A DNA stretch of 44,892 bases from Deltaproteobacteria bacterium. GTDB taxonomy: Bacteria > Desulfobacterota > Syntrophia > Syntrophales > Smithellaceae. Below, in pieces: positions 8,315 through 16,520 of the stretch. A model generated the notes under the pieces. It searched no databases, was not told where the DNA came from, and saw only the letters and a list, made by a program, of their open reading frames with translations. The stretch is from NCBI GenBank assembly GCA_025361065.1, contig JANYAY010000177.1, positions 1-44,892 on the forward strand, given 5' to 3'. Position numbers and translations under genes: made by a program. Position 1 is the first letter of the stretch. Every line of letters starts with the position of its first letter.

Positions 8315-9538
8315 TTGGAAAATTTTAATTATCAGGCAATTGATGAAAGCGGTGCAAATGTATCCGGAACAATAGAGGCCGAGTCGCCGGATATGGTTGA
8401 GAAAATCCTTCTGTCGAGGGGATATATTCCTTCTCAGGTAACACCGGCTCTCAAGTCTGGGAGTGGCTACTCTTTTTTAGACAGAATAAAGGAGAATCTG
8501 TCTGCCGTTAAAATTTCCGACCTGATTCTTTTTACCAAACAGTTTCGTTCGATGATGCAGGCCGGCATTCCGATCATCAGGCTTTTACTTGTTCTCGAAA
8601 ATCAGACACAGAACAAGACACTAAAGCTTGTTATTTCGACAATCAGCCAGGATATCAAATCAGGTTTATCACTCCACGACGCAATGAAGAAACATCCTGC
8701 AATTTTTTCTCCACTTTATCTCAGTATGATCAATGCCGGAGAGATAAGTGGTGCTATTCCCGATGTTCTGGCCAAGCTGATTGACATAATTGAACATGAG
8801 GCAAAAATAAAATCGGACATCAAAGCAGCATTACAATACCCGATTATCGTCGTCGTTGCCCTGATCATTGCTTTTTTTGTCCTGCTGACGTTCGTTATTC
8901 CCAAATTCGCCACTATATTTGCGAAAGCCGGAATCGAACTGCCTATGCCCACCAAGGTAGCAATGTTTCTCTATCATGGCATATCTAATTACTGGTACAT
9001 CCTCATCACTTTGGTAGTAGGGATAATTATCGGTTTGAGCATGTTTTTCAAGACACCGCAGGGACGTTATGTCCGGGATGCTTTCATGCTGAAAATGCCG
9101 CTTTTCGGACCATTGTTTCAGAAGGCGGCAATGTCCAGGTTTGCCAGCATATTTGCCATTTTACAGTCCAGCGGTGTTCCCGTGATTAGGACAATGGAAG
9201 TTCTCTCCGGAACAATCGGCAATGCAGCCATTTCCCGTGAATTCGAACGTGTAAGTGAACGCATAAAGGAAGGGAAGGGCATTTCCGGCCCCTTGAGTTC
9301 GGCAAAATATTTCACACCGATGGTGGTGGACATGGTGGCCATCGGCGAGGAATCGGGTAATATTGAAGAAATGATGCGGCAGGTTTCGATTCATTATGAC
9401 GATGAAGTTGCTTATGCAGTCAAGGGTCTTGCCGATGCTATCGGTCCAATTCTGATGGTTGGTCTTGCAGCCGTGGTTGGTTTTTTTGCCCTTGCCATTT
9501 TCATGCCTATGTGGGATTTGACCAAAATGACTAAATGA
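8315..9538 (+). CDS. mshG: Inner-membrane platform protein, PilC/MshG/GspF family
   Basis: This full-length 407-residue protein has the two tandem T2SSF domains of the family (cytoplasmic four-helix bundles at about 70-195 and 270-390) and three membrane segments, near 170-195, 222-245 and 375-400. It couples the ATPase encoded immediately upstream to pilin insertion. The start is a TTG 3 nt after the ATPase stop codon, so translation is probably coupled to it. It is the last of the seven assembly genes; a 238-nt gap follows before the pilins, consistent with separate transcription of the structural subunits. Confidence 0.92.
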   Translation: MENFNYQAIDESGANVSGTIEAESPDMVEKILLSRGYIPSQVTPALKSGSGYSFLDRIKENLSAVKISDLILFTKQFRSMMQAGIPIIRLLLVLENQTQNKTLKLVISTISQDIKSGLSLHDAMKKHPAIFSPLYLSMINAGEISGAIPDVLAKLIDIIEHEAKIKSDIKAALQYPIIVVVALIIAFFVLLTFVIPKFATIFAKAGIELPMPTKVAMFLYHGISNYWYILITLVVGIIIGLSMFFKTPQGRYVRDAFMLKMPLFGPLFQKAAMSRFASIFAILQSSGVPVIRTMEVLSGTIGNAAISREFERVSERIKEGKGISGPLSSAKYFTPMVVDMVAIGEESGNIEEMMRQVSIHYDDEVAYAVKGLADAIGPILMVGLAAVVGFFALAIFMPMWDLTKMTK

Positions 9539-9647
9539 GATAGTTGGGGAAAAACAATTTTTATATTAGTTTTTAGACAATCTCGGGTATAGAATGCTGA
9601 CATAATTGGCTCTCGATACTTTGTTTATTTAACAAGAATCAAAAAAG

Positions 9648-9676
9648 TTGCATTTTGGGGCGATTTGATCTAATAT
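9648..9676 (+). promoter_or_regulatory. Possible sigma-70 promoter for the pilin genes
   Basis: TTGCAT (9648-9653), a 17-bp spacer and TAATAT (9671-9676) lie about 100 nt before the first pilin ATG, in the only sizeable gap of the pilus operon. The match is moderate (3/6 and 4/6). Downstream, GGATTA/TAATCC (9713-9718, 9722-9727) forms a short hairpin in the predicted 5' UTR, and a strong AAAGGAGG ribosome site precedes the pilin. I found no sigma-54 -24/-12 element here, although many deltaproteobacterial pilA genes have one. Confidence 0.35.
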
Positions 9677-9776
9677 TTATCAAGGTATAAGGTGTTGGAT
9701 CGGTGTTAGAGGGGATTACGCTAATCCGGCTTTATTATAATTAACAGTCAATAAATTTTTTAAAAGGAGGATAAAA

Positions 9777-10184
9777 ATGCTCAACACGACGCTGAAGAAT
9801 CAGAAAGGTTTTACACTCATTGAAATAATTGCTGTTCTGGTTATATTGGGAATTCTCGCTGCTGTTGCCGTCCCCAAATACCTGAGTATGGCTGATGAAG
9901 CACGTATTAAGGCTGCTCAGGGGGCAATAGCCGAGATCAAGGGTCGGCTCTCCTCTGTTCAGGGTAAATACATGATGATTAATAGCGGTACTCCTCCGAC
10001 CAATGCCGTATTGCTTACAGCTGCTACAAACGCTATGGGATATGGCTCATCGGGTAATTTCGTAAATGTAGGCGGTGATTTTGTCCTGACCGTTAGCGGC
10101 GATCCTATTCAGATCTCGGTTACCAGCGTCAGTGGTACTACTCTCTCTCCCGCTGTAAATGGTAACTTCTCGGCAGCCCAATAA
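9777..10184 (+). CDS. Major-type prepilin, first of tandem pair (MshA/PilA-like)
   Basis: This is a 135-residue type IV prepilin. A short charged leader ends at G11, with F12 as the mature first residue and E16 as the +5 glutamate (KG^FTLIE), followed by a hydrophobic alpha1 helix ending at a 'VPKYL' pattern. The C-terminal globular part is small, Ser/Thr/Gly rich and lacks the paired cysteines of classical PilA or MshA. A strong AAAGGAGG ribosome site precedes the ATG, fitting high expression. It is near-identical to the next gene, with four residue differences, and is followed by a strong hairpin terminator. Pseudopilin of a type II secretion system is the alternative; the MSHA-like order of neighbours argues for a pilus. 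Confidence 0.9.
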   Translation: MLNTTLKNQKGFTLIEIIAVLVILGILAAVAVPKYLSMADEARIKAAQGAIAEIKGRLSSVQGKYMMINSGTPPTNAVLLTAATNAMGYGSSGNFVNVGGDFVLTVSGDPIQISVTSVSGTTLSPAVNGNFSAAQ

Positions 10185-10236
10185 GGAATGCGAGGATTAC
10201 TTAAGCTTCAATTCACCGACAACAGATTAAAGATGT

Positions 10237-10275
10237 ACACTGGTTCAGATTGTCATAAATCTGAACCAGTGTTTT
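10237..10275 (+). terminator. Rho-independent terminator between pilin copies 1 and 2
   Basis: A 13-14 bp perfect stem (CACTGGTTCAGAT at 10238-10250 pairing with 10259-10271) has a 6-8 nt loop and is followed by TTTTATTT. It ends 26 nt before the next pilin start, so it would make the first pilin the most abundant transcript and attenuate the second and third. Confidence 0.82.
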
Positions 10276-10301
10276 ATTTAACAAACCTAGAGGCAGGAGA
10301 A

Positions 10302-10709
10302 ATGTTGAATATACCGTTGAAGAATCAGAAAGGTTTTACACTCATTGAAATAATTGCTGTTCTGGTTATATTGGGAATTCTCGCCGCTGTTGCCGTTCCC
10401 AAGTACCTGAGTATGGCTGATGAAGCACGTAAAAAAGCTGCCCAAGGGGCAATAGCCGAGATCAAGGGACGGCTCTCCTCTGTTCAGGGTAAATACATGA
10501 TGATTAATAGCGGTACTCCTCCGACGAATGCCGTATTGCTTACAGCCGCTACAAACGCTATGGGATATGGCTCATCGGGTAATTTCGTAAATGTAGGCGG
10601 TGATTTTGTCCTGACCGTTAGCGGCGAACCTATTCAGATCTCGGTTACCAGCGTCAGTGGTACTACTCTCTCTCCCGCTGTAAATGGTAACTTCTCGGCA
10701 GCCCAATAA
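10302..10709 (+). CDS. Major-type prepilin, second tandem copy
   Basis: This 135-residue prepilin is nearly the same as the gene before it. The residue differences are T4I and T5P in the leader, a Ile-to-Lys change after 'DEAR', and Asp-to-Glu in 'SGDPIQ'. The cleavage motif (G11^F12, E16) is intact. The ATG at 10302 is chosen because AGGAGA at 10295-10300 precedes it and it gives exactly the length of copy 1. A longer in-frame reading from 10188 would translate through the terminator hairpin and is not credible. It may be a dosage copy, or a heterosubunit if the two leaders or the Lys/Ile change alter assembly. Confidence 0.9.
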   Translation: MLNIPLKNQKGFTLIEIIAVLVILGILAAVAVPKYLSMADEARKKAAQGAIAEIKGRLSSVQGKYMMINSGTPPTNAVLLTAATNAMGYGSSGNFVNVGGDFVLTVSGEPIQISVTSVSGTTLSPAVNGNFSAAQ

Positions 10710-10766
10710 ACGGAATATGAAGATTACTCCTCTTCAGATCCCGGGCAAAATATTAAAGATATGACA

Positions 10767-10808
10767 TTGGTTCAGCATTACATAAATCTGAACCAAGGGC
10801 GTTTTTTT
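10767..10808 (+). terminator. Rho-independent terminator after pilin copy 2
   Basis: A 9-bp stem, TTGGTTCAG (10767-10775) with CTGAACCAA (10788-10796), is followed by GGGCG and seven T residues (10802-10808). It is a diverged copy of the hairpin at 10238-10271, with a larger loop and shorter stem, so it probably terminates less efficiently. It lies 15 nt before the third pilin. Confidence 0.75.
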
Positions 10809-10822
10809 AACCGAGGAAAGAT

Positions 10823-11230
10823 TTGCAAAACAATAATTTAAAAAATGAAAAAGGTTTTACTCTTATTGAAATCATTGCCGTTCTGGTCATTTTGGGGGTT
10901 CTGGCGGCCATCGCTATTCCCAAATACCTGAGCATGGTTGATGAGACTCGCACACAGAGCGCCCAGGCAGCAATTGCCGAAATTAAAGGCAGACTTTCCG
11001 CCGCTCAGGCCAAATATATGGTCAACAACGGAGGCGCCGCTCCGACTTCTCCTCAATTGTGGACCTATGCAACCAATAGCAGTGGATATGGTTCCGCAGC
11101 TAATTTGTTAAATGTAGGCAGTGATTTTGTTGCCGGCGGGCAAAGCGCCACGCCAATTCAAGTCTGGATTAGTTCCATTGGCGGTCAAACTGTCAGCGTG
11201 AATAGCACTTATACTGCTGCTGGCGATTAA
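10823..11230 (+). CDS. Third prepilin, diverged paralogue
   Basis: This 135-residue prepilin has the same leader layout (KG^FTLIE, cleavage after G11) and the same helix as its two neighbours, but the globular half differs clearly and ends in an Asn/Thr-rich tail. The start is the TTG at 10823, with GAGGAAAG at 10813-10820 as the ribosome site; no ATG or GTG in frame precedes the leader. A rare start codon plus two upstream terminators predicts lower expression than the first copy, so it may be a minor or alternative major subunit, as MshB is to MshA. No terminator follows; transcription may continue into the next gene 48 nt away. Confidence 0.88.
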   Translation: MQNNNLKNEKGFTLIEIIAVLVILGVLAAIAIPKYLSMVDETRTQSAQAAIAEIKGRLSAAQAKYMVNNGGAAPTSPQLWTYATNSSGYGSAANLLNVGSDFVAGGQSATPIQVWISSIGGQTVSVNSTYTAAGD

Positions 11231-11278
11231 AAAATCACATTAATCTAATTTATATTTAATGAGATTATTAAAATCTGG

Positions 11279-13423
11279 ATGATAAAAATACCTCAAAGCT
11301 ATGGGCAATTGTTTGAGCAAATTAGCCGCCATAGGTGTTATCTTCTAACTTTAGTTTCCCTTTTTTTTCTTGTTCTCATATATTATTTTCTGGCCTGGCC
11401 GATTGTCGGATACGATACGGATTTGTGGTATCATTTGTCCGGGGGAAGGTATTTCTGGCAAAATGGCGCTATTCTCCAGGATGCATTCTTTTCGTACATA
11501 ACGCCACCCAAAGAATGGTATAATTACTACTGGTTGTTCCAGGTTATTATCTATAAAATTTTTCAATGGTCCGGCTATTATGGATTAATAGCTTTAAGGT
11601 GTACCCTTTATTTTCTTACTGCTTTTTTTATCTATCGTCTTTTTACGAATCGCCCTAAAAATTCGACAGAATTGCTGCTGGGCATCTTTCTCTTTATCGC
11701 TTGTATTATTGCAATATTATTCAGAGAATTGCTGGTAAGGCCGCATTTATTTTCGTACTTATTCATTGTAATTTTTCTGTATATTCTGGAATGTAAACAA
11801 AATAAAATCTGGCTGCTGCCTTTTTTAGGCATACTGTGGAGCAATATCCATGGCATCGAATATCCGGTAATGCTGGCCATCGTCTTTGCTTATCTTGTGG
11901 AAACCTACTATCACCGATTTAAAAAAAAATCTGCTATCAGCAGTAAAATGAGATGGCTTTTAATCGCTGTTTTTTATACAATATTTTTCACACCCGGGAT
12001 AATTCAACTAATCCAGACTCCGTTTTCCGTATCTTTTCAAAATGCCGCTTATCAGCATCTGTATGTCCAGGAATTGCTGATTATTCCTTTCAGTAATTAT
12101 TTTGTTTTTGCTCCTGTCACACTTAATGGAATTATCAGTTCGCTGCAGAATGTAATCATCCTCTTTACCGTGGTTTGTTTTCTGATCAGTCTCTGGAAAA
12201 AGAAATTGCGCATCAGTCACGGTCTTCTTTTTTTGTGTTCATTTGTGCTCTTGGCGAGACATTCCCGCTTTGCCTATGAATTTACTCTCTTGTCCATTCC
12301 TCTCTTGCGTCATGGTATACGGTTACTTCCAGAGAATTTCCGCTTATCACAACGGGTAACCAATCTGGTTTTACCGGTTTTGCTAATTCTTATCCCGTTG
12401 CTTATATTCAGCAATTATTTTAAAAATAAACCGTCATATCCTCTTGCCGCCTCCAACCTTCCTACCGGAGTTGCTGATTTTTTAAACACCCAGACTAAAG
12501 GTGGCAGAATTATGAATGAGCCCAATACGGGAGGATACCTTCCCTGGGCATTGGGGCCTGATTTTAAAATATATATGGACATGCAGATGACCATTTTCAG
12601 TGATAATGATTTTGCTGAAGCTAATAATTTTTTTCATGATGCCAATGTATTTAAAAAAATTATCCAGAAATATGATCCTTCCTTTATTTCTGTTTCCCTC
12701 ACCAGACCTCGTTTCCAGCGGATAGCGGCAAGCGATGGACAATTTGTACCTGTCTTTTTTGACCAGAAAGAAGCGCTATATGTGAAAAAATCTCAGCATG
12801 AGGAAATAGCCAGAAATTATGAGCTGAAAACAATTGATCCTTTTACTTATCGAGACATCAAATATAAGGACCTGAGCGAAGAAAAACTCCAACAAATATA
12901 TGACGAAGCATTGAGAATGCACAATAAAAACCATGCTAATTATAGCACCAATCATATTCTTGGCAGCATAACAATTATCCGGGAGCAGTATGATCAAGCC
13001 CTTTCCTATGCCGAAAATATAATTGCGTACTATCCGGATATGTCTCATGGCTATGCGTTAAAAGCCGATGCCCTGTTCGGAAACAAACAATATGAAAAAG
13101 CAGCCTGTTTGTATAAAAAAGCATTGGATATGGGACAAACAGCATTAGAAAATAATGTCTTTCGGAATTTATATGCAGCTTACGTAAAAATGAAGAAATA
13201 TAAGGAAGCATATCGAGTCCTTTCGAAATATGTTAATCCTTTTGATCTCAATGCTGACTATAAGGATATTTATGACCTGGGAATGTCTGCCGCAACTGTC
13301 GGAAAGATAAGAGAAGCAGTCACTTTTCTTAAAATCGCCCGATTGAAAATGCCGGCAACAGATAAAGAGTATCTGCAAAAAATAGGGGAGAGTCTGAAAA
13401 TGCTGGGTGAGGATATGAAATAG
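11279..13423 (+). CDS. GT-C-like polytopic membrane protein with C-terminal TPR repeats
   Basis: About ten to twelve hydrophobic segments fill residues 20-375. An acidic first-loop motif, 'YDTDLWYH' (D46, D48), and an 'RPHLFSY' element near 155 are patterns seen in bacterial GT-C-fold integral membrane glycosyltransferases. Residues 375-530 are a soluble domain, and 535-714 contain TPR-like helical pairs ('A..Y...A..L' repeats). Enzymes of this class use polyprenyl-phosphate sugars and act on the periplasmic side. Lying directly downstream of the pilins on the same strand, it is a reasonable candidate for pilin O-glycosylation, but no acceptor can be read from the sequence. The ribosome site is weak. 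Fold-level call only. Confidence 0.6.
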   Translation: MIKIPQSYGQLFEQISRHRCYLLTLVSLFFLVLIYYFLAWPIVGYDTDLWYHLSGGRYFWQNGAILQDAFFSYITPPKEWYNYYWLFQVIIYKIFQWSGYYGLIALRCTLYFLTAFFIYRLFTNRPKNSTELLLGIFLFIACIIAILFRELLVRPHLFSYLFIVIFLYILECKQNKIWLLPFLGILWSNIHGIEYPVMLAIVFAYLVETYYHRFKKKSAISSKMRWLLIAVFYTIFFTPGIIQLIQTPFSVSFQNAAYQHLYVQELLIIPFSNYFVFAPVTLNGIISSLQNVIILFTVVCFLISLWKKKLRISHGLLFLCSFVLLARHSRFAYEFTLLSIPLLRHGIRLLPENFRLSQRVTNLVLPVLLILIPLLIFSNYFKNKPSYPLAASNLPTGVADFLNTQTKGGRIMNEPNTGGYLPWALGPDFKIYMDMQMTIFSDNDFAEANNFFHDANVFKKIIQKYDPSFISVSLTRPRFQRIAASDGQFVPVFFDQKEALYVKKSQHEEIARNYELKTIDPFTYRDIKYKDLSEEKLQQIYDEALRMHNKNHANYSTNHILGSITIIREQYDQALSYAENIIAYYPDMSHGYALKADALFGNKQYEKAACLYKKALDMGQTALENNVFRNLYAAYVKMKKYKEAYRVLSKYVNPFDLNADYKDIYDLGMSAATVGKIREAVTFLKIARLKMPATDKEYLQKIGESLKMLGEDMK

Positions 13424-13426
13424 ACT

Positions 13427-15085
13427 ATGGCCAATATACCGGAATTAGAGGATAAATCGGCAACCGTCATGCCTCCGAGAAGCAATAGTTTTCTCTTATC
13501 GGGCAAAAAAAAGTACTTCTATATATCTATTTTTTTTCTTATTTATCTTATTATCGGGGTTTCTATTTATAAAGATTATGGTATTTCCTGGGATGAGCCA
13601 ACACATCGGGAAATCGCCGCGGTCACGGCGAAATACCTGGCATCAATCTTTACGCCTGATTACCACCCGCCGGAGTTTGCTTCCCTGCCACCTCTCGCGG
13701 ATTACTCGGCCAAACAGTATGGAGTTATATTTGATTTACCCATGTACTTTGCCGATATCCTCCTGGGTTATAAAGGTGCAACGCCTGAAGCATATTACAT
13801 GCGGCATTTATGCACATTTATCCTGTTTTATCTAAGCGCCTTTTTTTTCTTCTTAATTGTTAAAAACAGATTTAAAAGCTGGGAATTGGGACTTGTAGCG
13901 TGTCTTTTTCTAATACTGAGTCCCCGTATTTTTGCCGACTCCTTTTATGGCAAAGACATTGTATTTCTTTCTTTGGTTATTATATCCATCTATTTCTTCG
14001 TAAATTTCCTGACAAGACAAACATCAATTAACTCCATTTTGTTTGCCTTGGCTACTGCTCTGACCGTTGATCAGCGAATAACAGGAATATTTATTCCCTT
14101 TCTGGCAGTTTTTATAACTGGCATCGATATCGCAAAAGCAAAACAGCCTTTTCATAATTTACCGAAAAAACTCTCGCCAATATTTATTTACCTGATTTCG
14201 TTTTTTCTTTTTATGGTGCTTTTCTGGCCTTACCTCTGGGCTGATCCGGTGGGAAATTTCATTAATTCTTTTTCTGTCATGAACAGATTCCCCCTTACTT
14301 ATGATGTTCTCTATCTCGGCACATTCGTTAAATCAAATGAGGTGCCGTGGCATTATATTCCAATATGGATGCTGATCTCAACGCCGTTAATGTATACATT
14401 TTTCTTTTTACTTGGTTTCCTGGGGATCATTAAAGGAATTATCCAAAAGGGGATAGGTCTTTATGCGAATGAAAACGAACAACAGGATTTTCTTTTTTTT
14501 CTTCTATTCATTATGCCGCTTACGGCCGTAATTATTCTCAACTCGGCGCTTTATGACGGCTGGCGGCACATGTACTTTATTTATGCGCCTTTTCTTCTTA
14601 TTGCCATGACAGGATTGGCCAAAGTGATCAATCTCGTGAAGGAGAGGCGATCCGGTCGCGAGCTTTGCGCAGCCATTTTCATAGCGTCTGTCATTGTGTT
14701 TAATATTATCTCTACATCATATCAGATGATCAAGTATCACCCCTTCCAGAATGTCTATTTTAATGTCTTGGCGGGTAATGACGCCGGGCAGAAATTTGAG
14801 CTCGATTACTGGGGATTATCTTTTCGCCAGGGGCTGGAATATATCGTTAAAAACGATAAAAGACCTCTGATAAAATTATCAACCAATGTGCCTCCGCCAT
14901 TGATCAATAACGCTGTATTTCTGGAAAGACGCGATATTAATAGACTACGGTTATCCAGTATTTATCAAGCGGATTATTTTCTCACCAATTACCGCTGGCA
15001 TCCGGAAAAATATAATATAAATAATGAAGTATTTACCATTGTAGTGGATAATCAAAAAATAATGTCCGTATTCCGGCTGCGTTGA
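13427..15085 (+). CDS. GT-C/GT39-like polytopic membrane glycosyltransferase
   Basis: The protein has 552 residues, a polar N-terminus of about 28 residues and then about ten to twelve membrane spans. The first periplasmic loop carries 'ISWDEPTH' (D56, E57), the acidic pair typical of dolichyl-phosphate-mannose-protein mannosyltransferase-like (GT39/PMT) enzymes. 'GWRHMYFIYAP' near 385 is another conserved-looking element. It begins 3 nt after the preceding GT-C/TPR gene, so the two are co-transcribed and may act as a pair. It is convergent with the minus-strand sugar operon, with only 23 nt between stop codons and no terminator visible. Substrate is unknown. Confidence 0.62.
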   Translation: MANIPELEDKSATVMPPRSNSFLLSGKKKYFYISIFFLIYLIIGVSIYKDYGISWDEPTHREIAAVTAKYLASIFTPDYHPPEFASLPPLADYSAKQYGVIFDLPMYFADILLGYKGATPEAYYMRHLCTFILFYLSAFFFFLIVKNRFKSWELGLVACLFLILSPRIFADSFYGKDIVFLSLVIISIYFFVNFLTRQTSINSILFALATALTVDQRITGIFIPFLAVFITGIDIAKAKQPFHNLPKKLSPIFIYLISFFLFMVLFWPYLWADPVGNFINSFSVMNRFPLTYDVLYLGTFVKSNEVPWHYIPIWMLISTPLMYTFFFLLGFLGIIKGIIQKGIGLYANENEQQDFLFFLLFIMPLTAVIILNSALYDGWRHMYFIYAPFLLIAMTGLAKVINLVKERRSGRELCAAIFIASVIVFNIISTSYQMIKYHPFQNVYFNVLAGNDAGQKFELDYWGLSFRQGLEYIVKNDKRPLIKLSTNVPPPLINNAVFLERRDINRLRLSSIYQADYFLTNYRWHPEKYNINNEVFTIVVDNQKIMSVFRLR

Positions 15086-15108
15086 AGGCATAAATAAAGA
15101 GACAAAAT

Positions 15109-15540
15109 TCATTTACGGAATGAGTAACGGGAGTGCGCTAGATAGCTGATAATTACGGTAATCGGTATGAGCAGGGCTCCGGATATTTTGGGCTCAATGC
15201 CCATCACTTCTACCAAAAACGGCAACAAAATCAATCCCAGGACCATACTCAATAAGTAGGTTGAACAAAAGCGGGCAAACTCAACAATAATAGCCTTACC
15301 GCGGGCATTGGATTTGAAGGTTATGTATTTGTGAAAAACATAGGCGTTGATAATTGCCAGGATATTCGACAGGATTGCCGCCGACATATAGGCCAGATAT
15401 CTTTTAGAAAAGAAGAAGGTGAAAAGGATGTCCAGCCCGACAAAAGCTAAATAACCAAAAATTGTATTCCATATACCCACTAAGAAGAAGCGCCCTTTTT
15501 TTTGATGCTTCCGCCACAGTTGCTTCCCTGATATTCTCAA
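15109..15540 (-). CDS. GtrA-like small membrane protein (polyprenyl-sugar flippase type)
   Basis: The 143-residue protein has four predicted membrane helices and the GtrA-family start 'RFFLVGIWNTIFGYLAF'. GtrA proteins partner GtrB-type polyprenyl-phosphate glycosyltransferases and are thought to flip the lipid-linked sugar to the periplasm. The partner gene lies directly upstream on this strand, 18 nt away. The TTG start has GGAG at good spacing; no ATG or GTG is available between the upstream in-frame stop and this codon. It is the last gene of the ten-gene minus-strand operon. Its presence implies that at least one sugar is added in the periplasm, matching the GT-C proteins encoded nearby. 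Confidence 0.82.
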   Translation of the reverse strand: MRISGKQLWRKHQKKGRFFLVGIWNTIFGYLAFVGLDILFTFFFSKRYLAYMSAAILSNILAIINAYVFHKYITFKSNARGKAIIVEFARFCSTYLLSMVLGLILLPFLVEVMGIEPKISGALLIPITVIISYLAHSRYSFRK

Positions 15541-15558
15541 CGATCTGCTCCACTTCGA

Positions 15559-16491
15559 TTAATCAAAATTAATTCGTTCCTTTTCGATGACGAGCGGTCG
15601 CTTAAGTACCTGGGTGTGAATTGCTCCTATGTACTCGCCGATAATCCCGATGAAAAACAATTGAACAGATGAAAAGAAAAAGAGACCGATTACCAGAGGC
15701 GCGATGCCGACGGAAAAGTTGTCCCAGAAGACCAGCTTGTAGATGAAATATCCGAGAGCTACCATCAGGCTAAGCATTGCCACGGCAAATCCTGTCATCG
15801 TTGCCAACCGTAGCGGTACCTTGGAATGGTTAGTGATGCCCAGCATAGCCAAGTCGAAGAGAGTATAGAAATTGTTTTTTGTAATCCCCCGCTTTCTGAC
15901 CGGCTGATCGTATAAAATAACTGCGCGCTCATAACCAATGTCGCAAATGAGTCCCCGGAAGTACGGATAGGGATCATCGATCTGCCGTAAAATTTCAATG
16001 ACCTTTTGGTCATAAAGGCCGAAGCCCGTGAAGTTCTTGATTATGTCGATCTCAGACAATGTTCCGATAATTTTGTAGTATAGCTTCCGTATGGCAAAGA
16101 ACAGGGGTGATTCCTCACTTTTTGCCTTAACTCCGATGACGATCTTATAGCCTTCCTCCCATTTCTTGATGAAGGCCGTTATCATCTCCGGAGGGTCCTG
16201 CAAATCAGCTGCGATACCGATGACCGTGTCCCCCTTTGCTTGCAGGAGGGCGTGATAAGGAGAACGGATGTGGCCGAAGTTTCTTGCATTAATTATTACT
16301 TTTACATTTTTGTCATGCTCGGCAATTTGTCGTAATATGTCAACAGTCCTATCTTTGGAGGCATTATCGATAAAAACATGTTCATAGCGATAGTTATCCA
16401 ATGAAGACATGACCTTTCTAACTCGCTCATAAAGCTCTTGCACATTATCCTCTTCATTGTAACACCCTGTAACCACACTTATGAATTTCAT
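15559..16491 (-). CDS. GT2 polyprenyl-phosphate glycosyltransferase (GtrB/ArnC type)
   Basis: This is a GT-A family 2 enzyme of 310 residues with 'VVTGCYNEEDNV' at 6-17, 'IDNASKD' at 41-47, 'ADLQDPPE' at 95-102 (metal-binding DxQD form) and two C-terminal membrane helices at about 230-255 and 265-290. Enzymes of this kind transfer a sugar from its nucleotide donor to undecaprenyl phosphate on the cytoplasmic face. The downstream GtrA-like gene supports this role. In this operon the likely donor is the CDP-sugar made by the upstream genes, which is unusual because characterised GtrB enzymes mostly use UDP-sugars. AGAGGATCGG precedes the ATG. Donor identity is inference. Confidence 0.83.
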   Translation of the reverse strand: MKFISVVTGCYNEEDNVQELYERVRKVMSSLDNYRYEHVFIDNASKDRTVDILRQIAEHDKNVKVIINARNFGHIRSPYHALLQAKGDTVIGIAADLQDPPEMITAFIKKWEEGYKIVIGVKAKSEESPLFFAIRKLYYKIIGTLSEIDIIKNFTGFGLYDQKVIEILRQIDDPYPYFRGLICDIGYERAVILYDQPVRKRGITKNNFYTLFDLAMLGITNHSKVPLRLATMTGFAVAMLSLMVALGYFIYKLVFWDNFSVGIAPLVIGLFFFSSVQLFFIGIIGEYIGAIHTQVLKRPLVIEKERINFD

Positions 16492-16520
16492 ATAGTCCGA
16501 TCCTCTAGAGATTAATAATA

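Larger units (their letters stand above)
9777..10808 (+). repeat. Tandem duplication of pilin gene plus hairpin spacer
   Basis: The 408-bp unit at 9777-10184 recurs at 10302-10709 with only scattered substitutions. The spacer after each copy is also related: both contain a 'gattact' block, an 'attaaagat' block and then a hairpin built on TGGTTCAG/CTGAACCA. The duplication unit is therefore gene plus terminator, about 525 bp. The third pilin (10823-11230) is an older, diverged copy. Confidence 0.88.

Noticed and set aside
215-9538. Reading the assembly genes as a type II secretion system
   Set aside because: The PilM/N fusion, PilO and PilP-like genes and the MSHA-like order argue for a type IV pilus; GspC, GspL, GspM and GspG-type features are not seen.
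9539-9776. Sigma-54 promoter upstream of the pilins
   Set aside because: I looked for GG-N10-GC elements with the TGGC/TTGC context and found none that fit; candidates fail the spacing.
10188-10301. N-terminal extension of the second pilin by 38 codons
   Set aside because: It would translate the terminator hairpin; the ATG at 10302 has a good ribosome site and gives the same length as copy 1.
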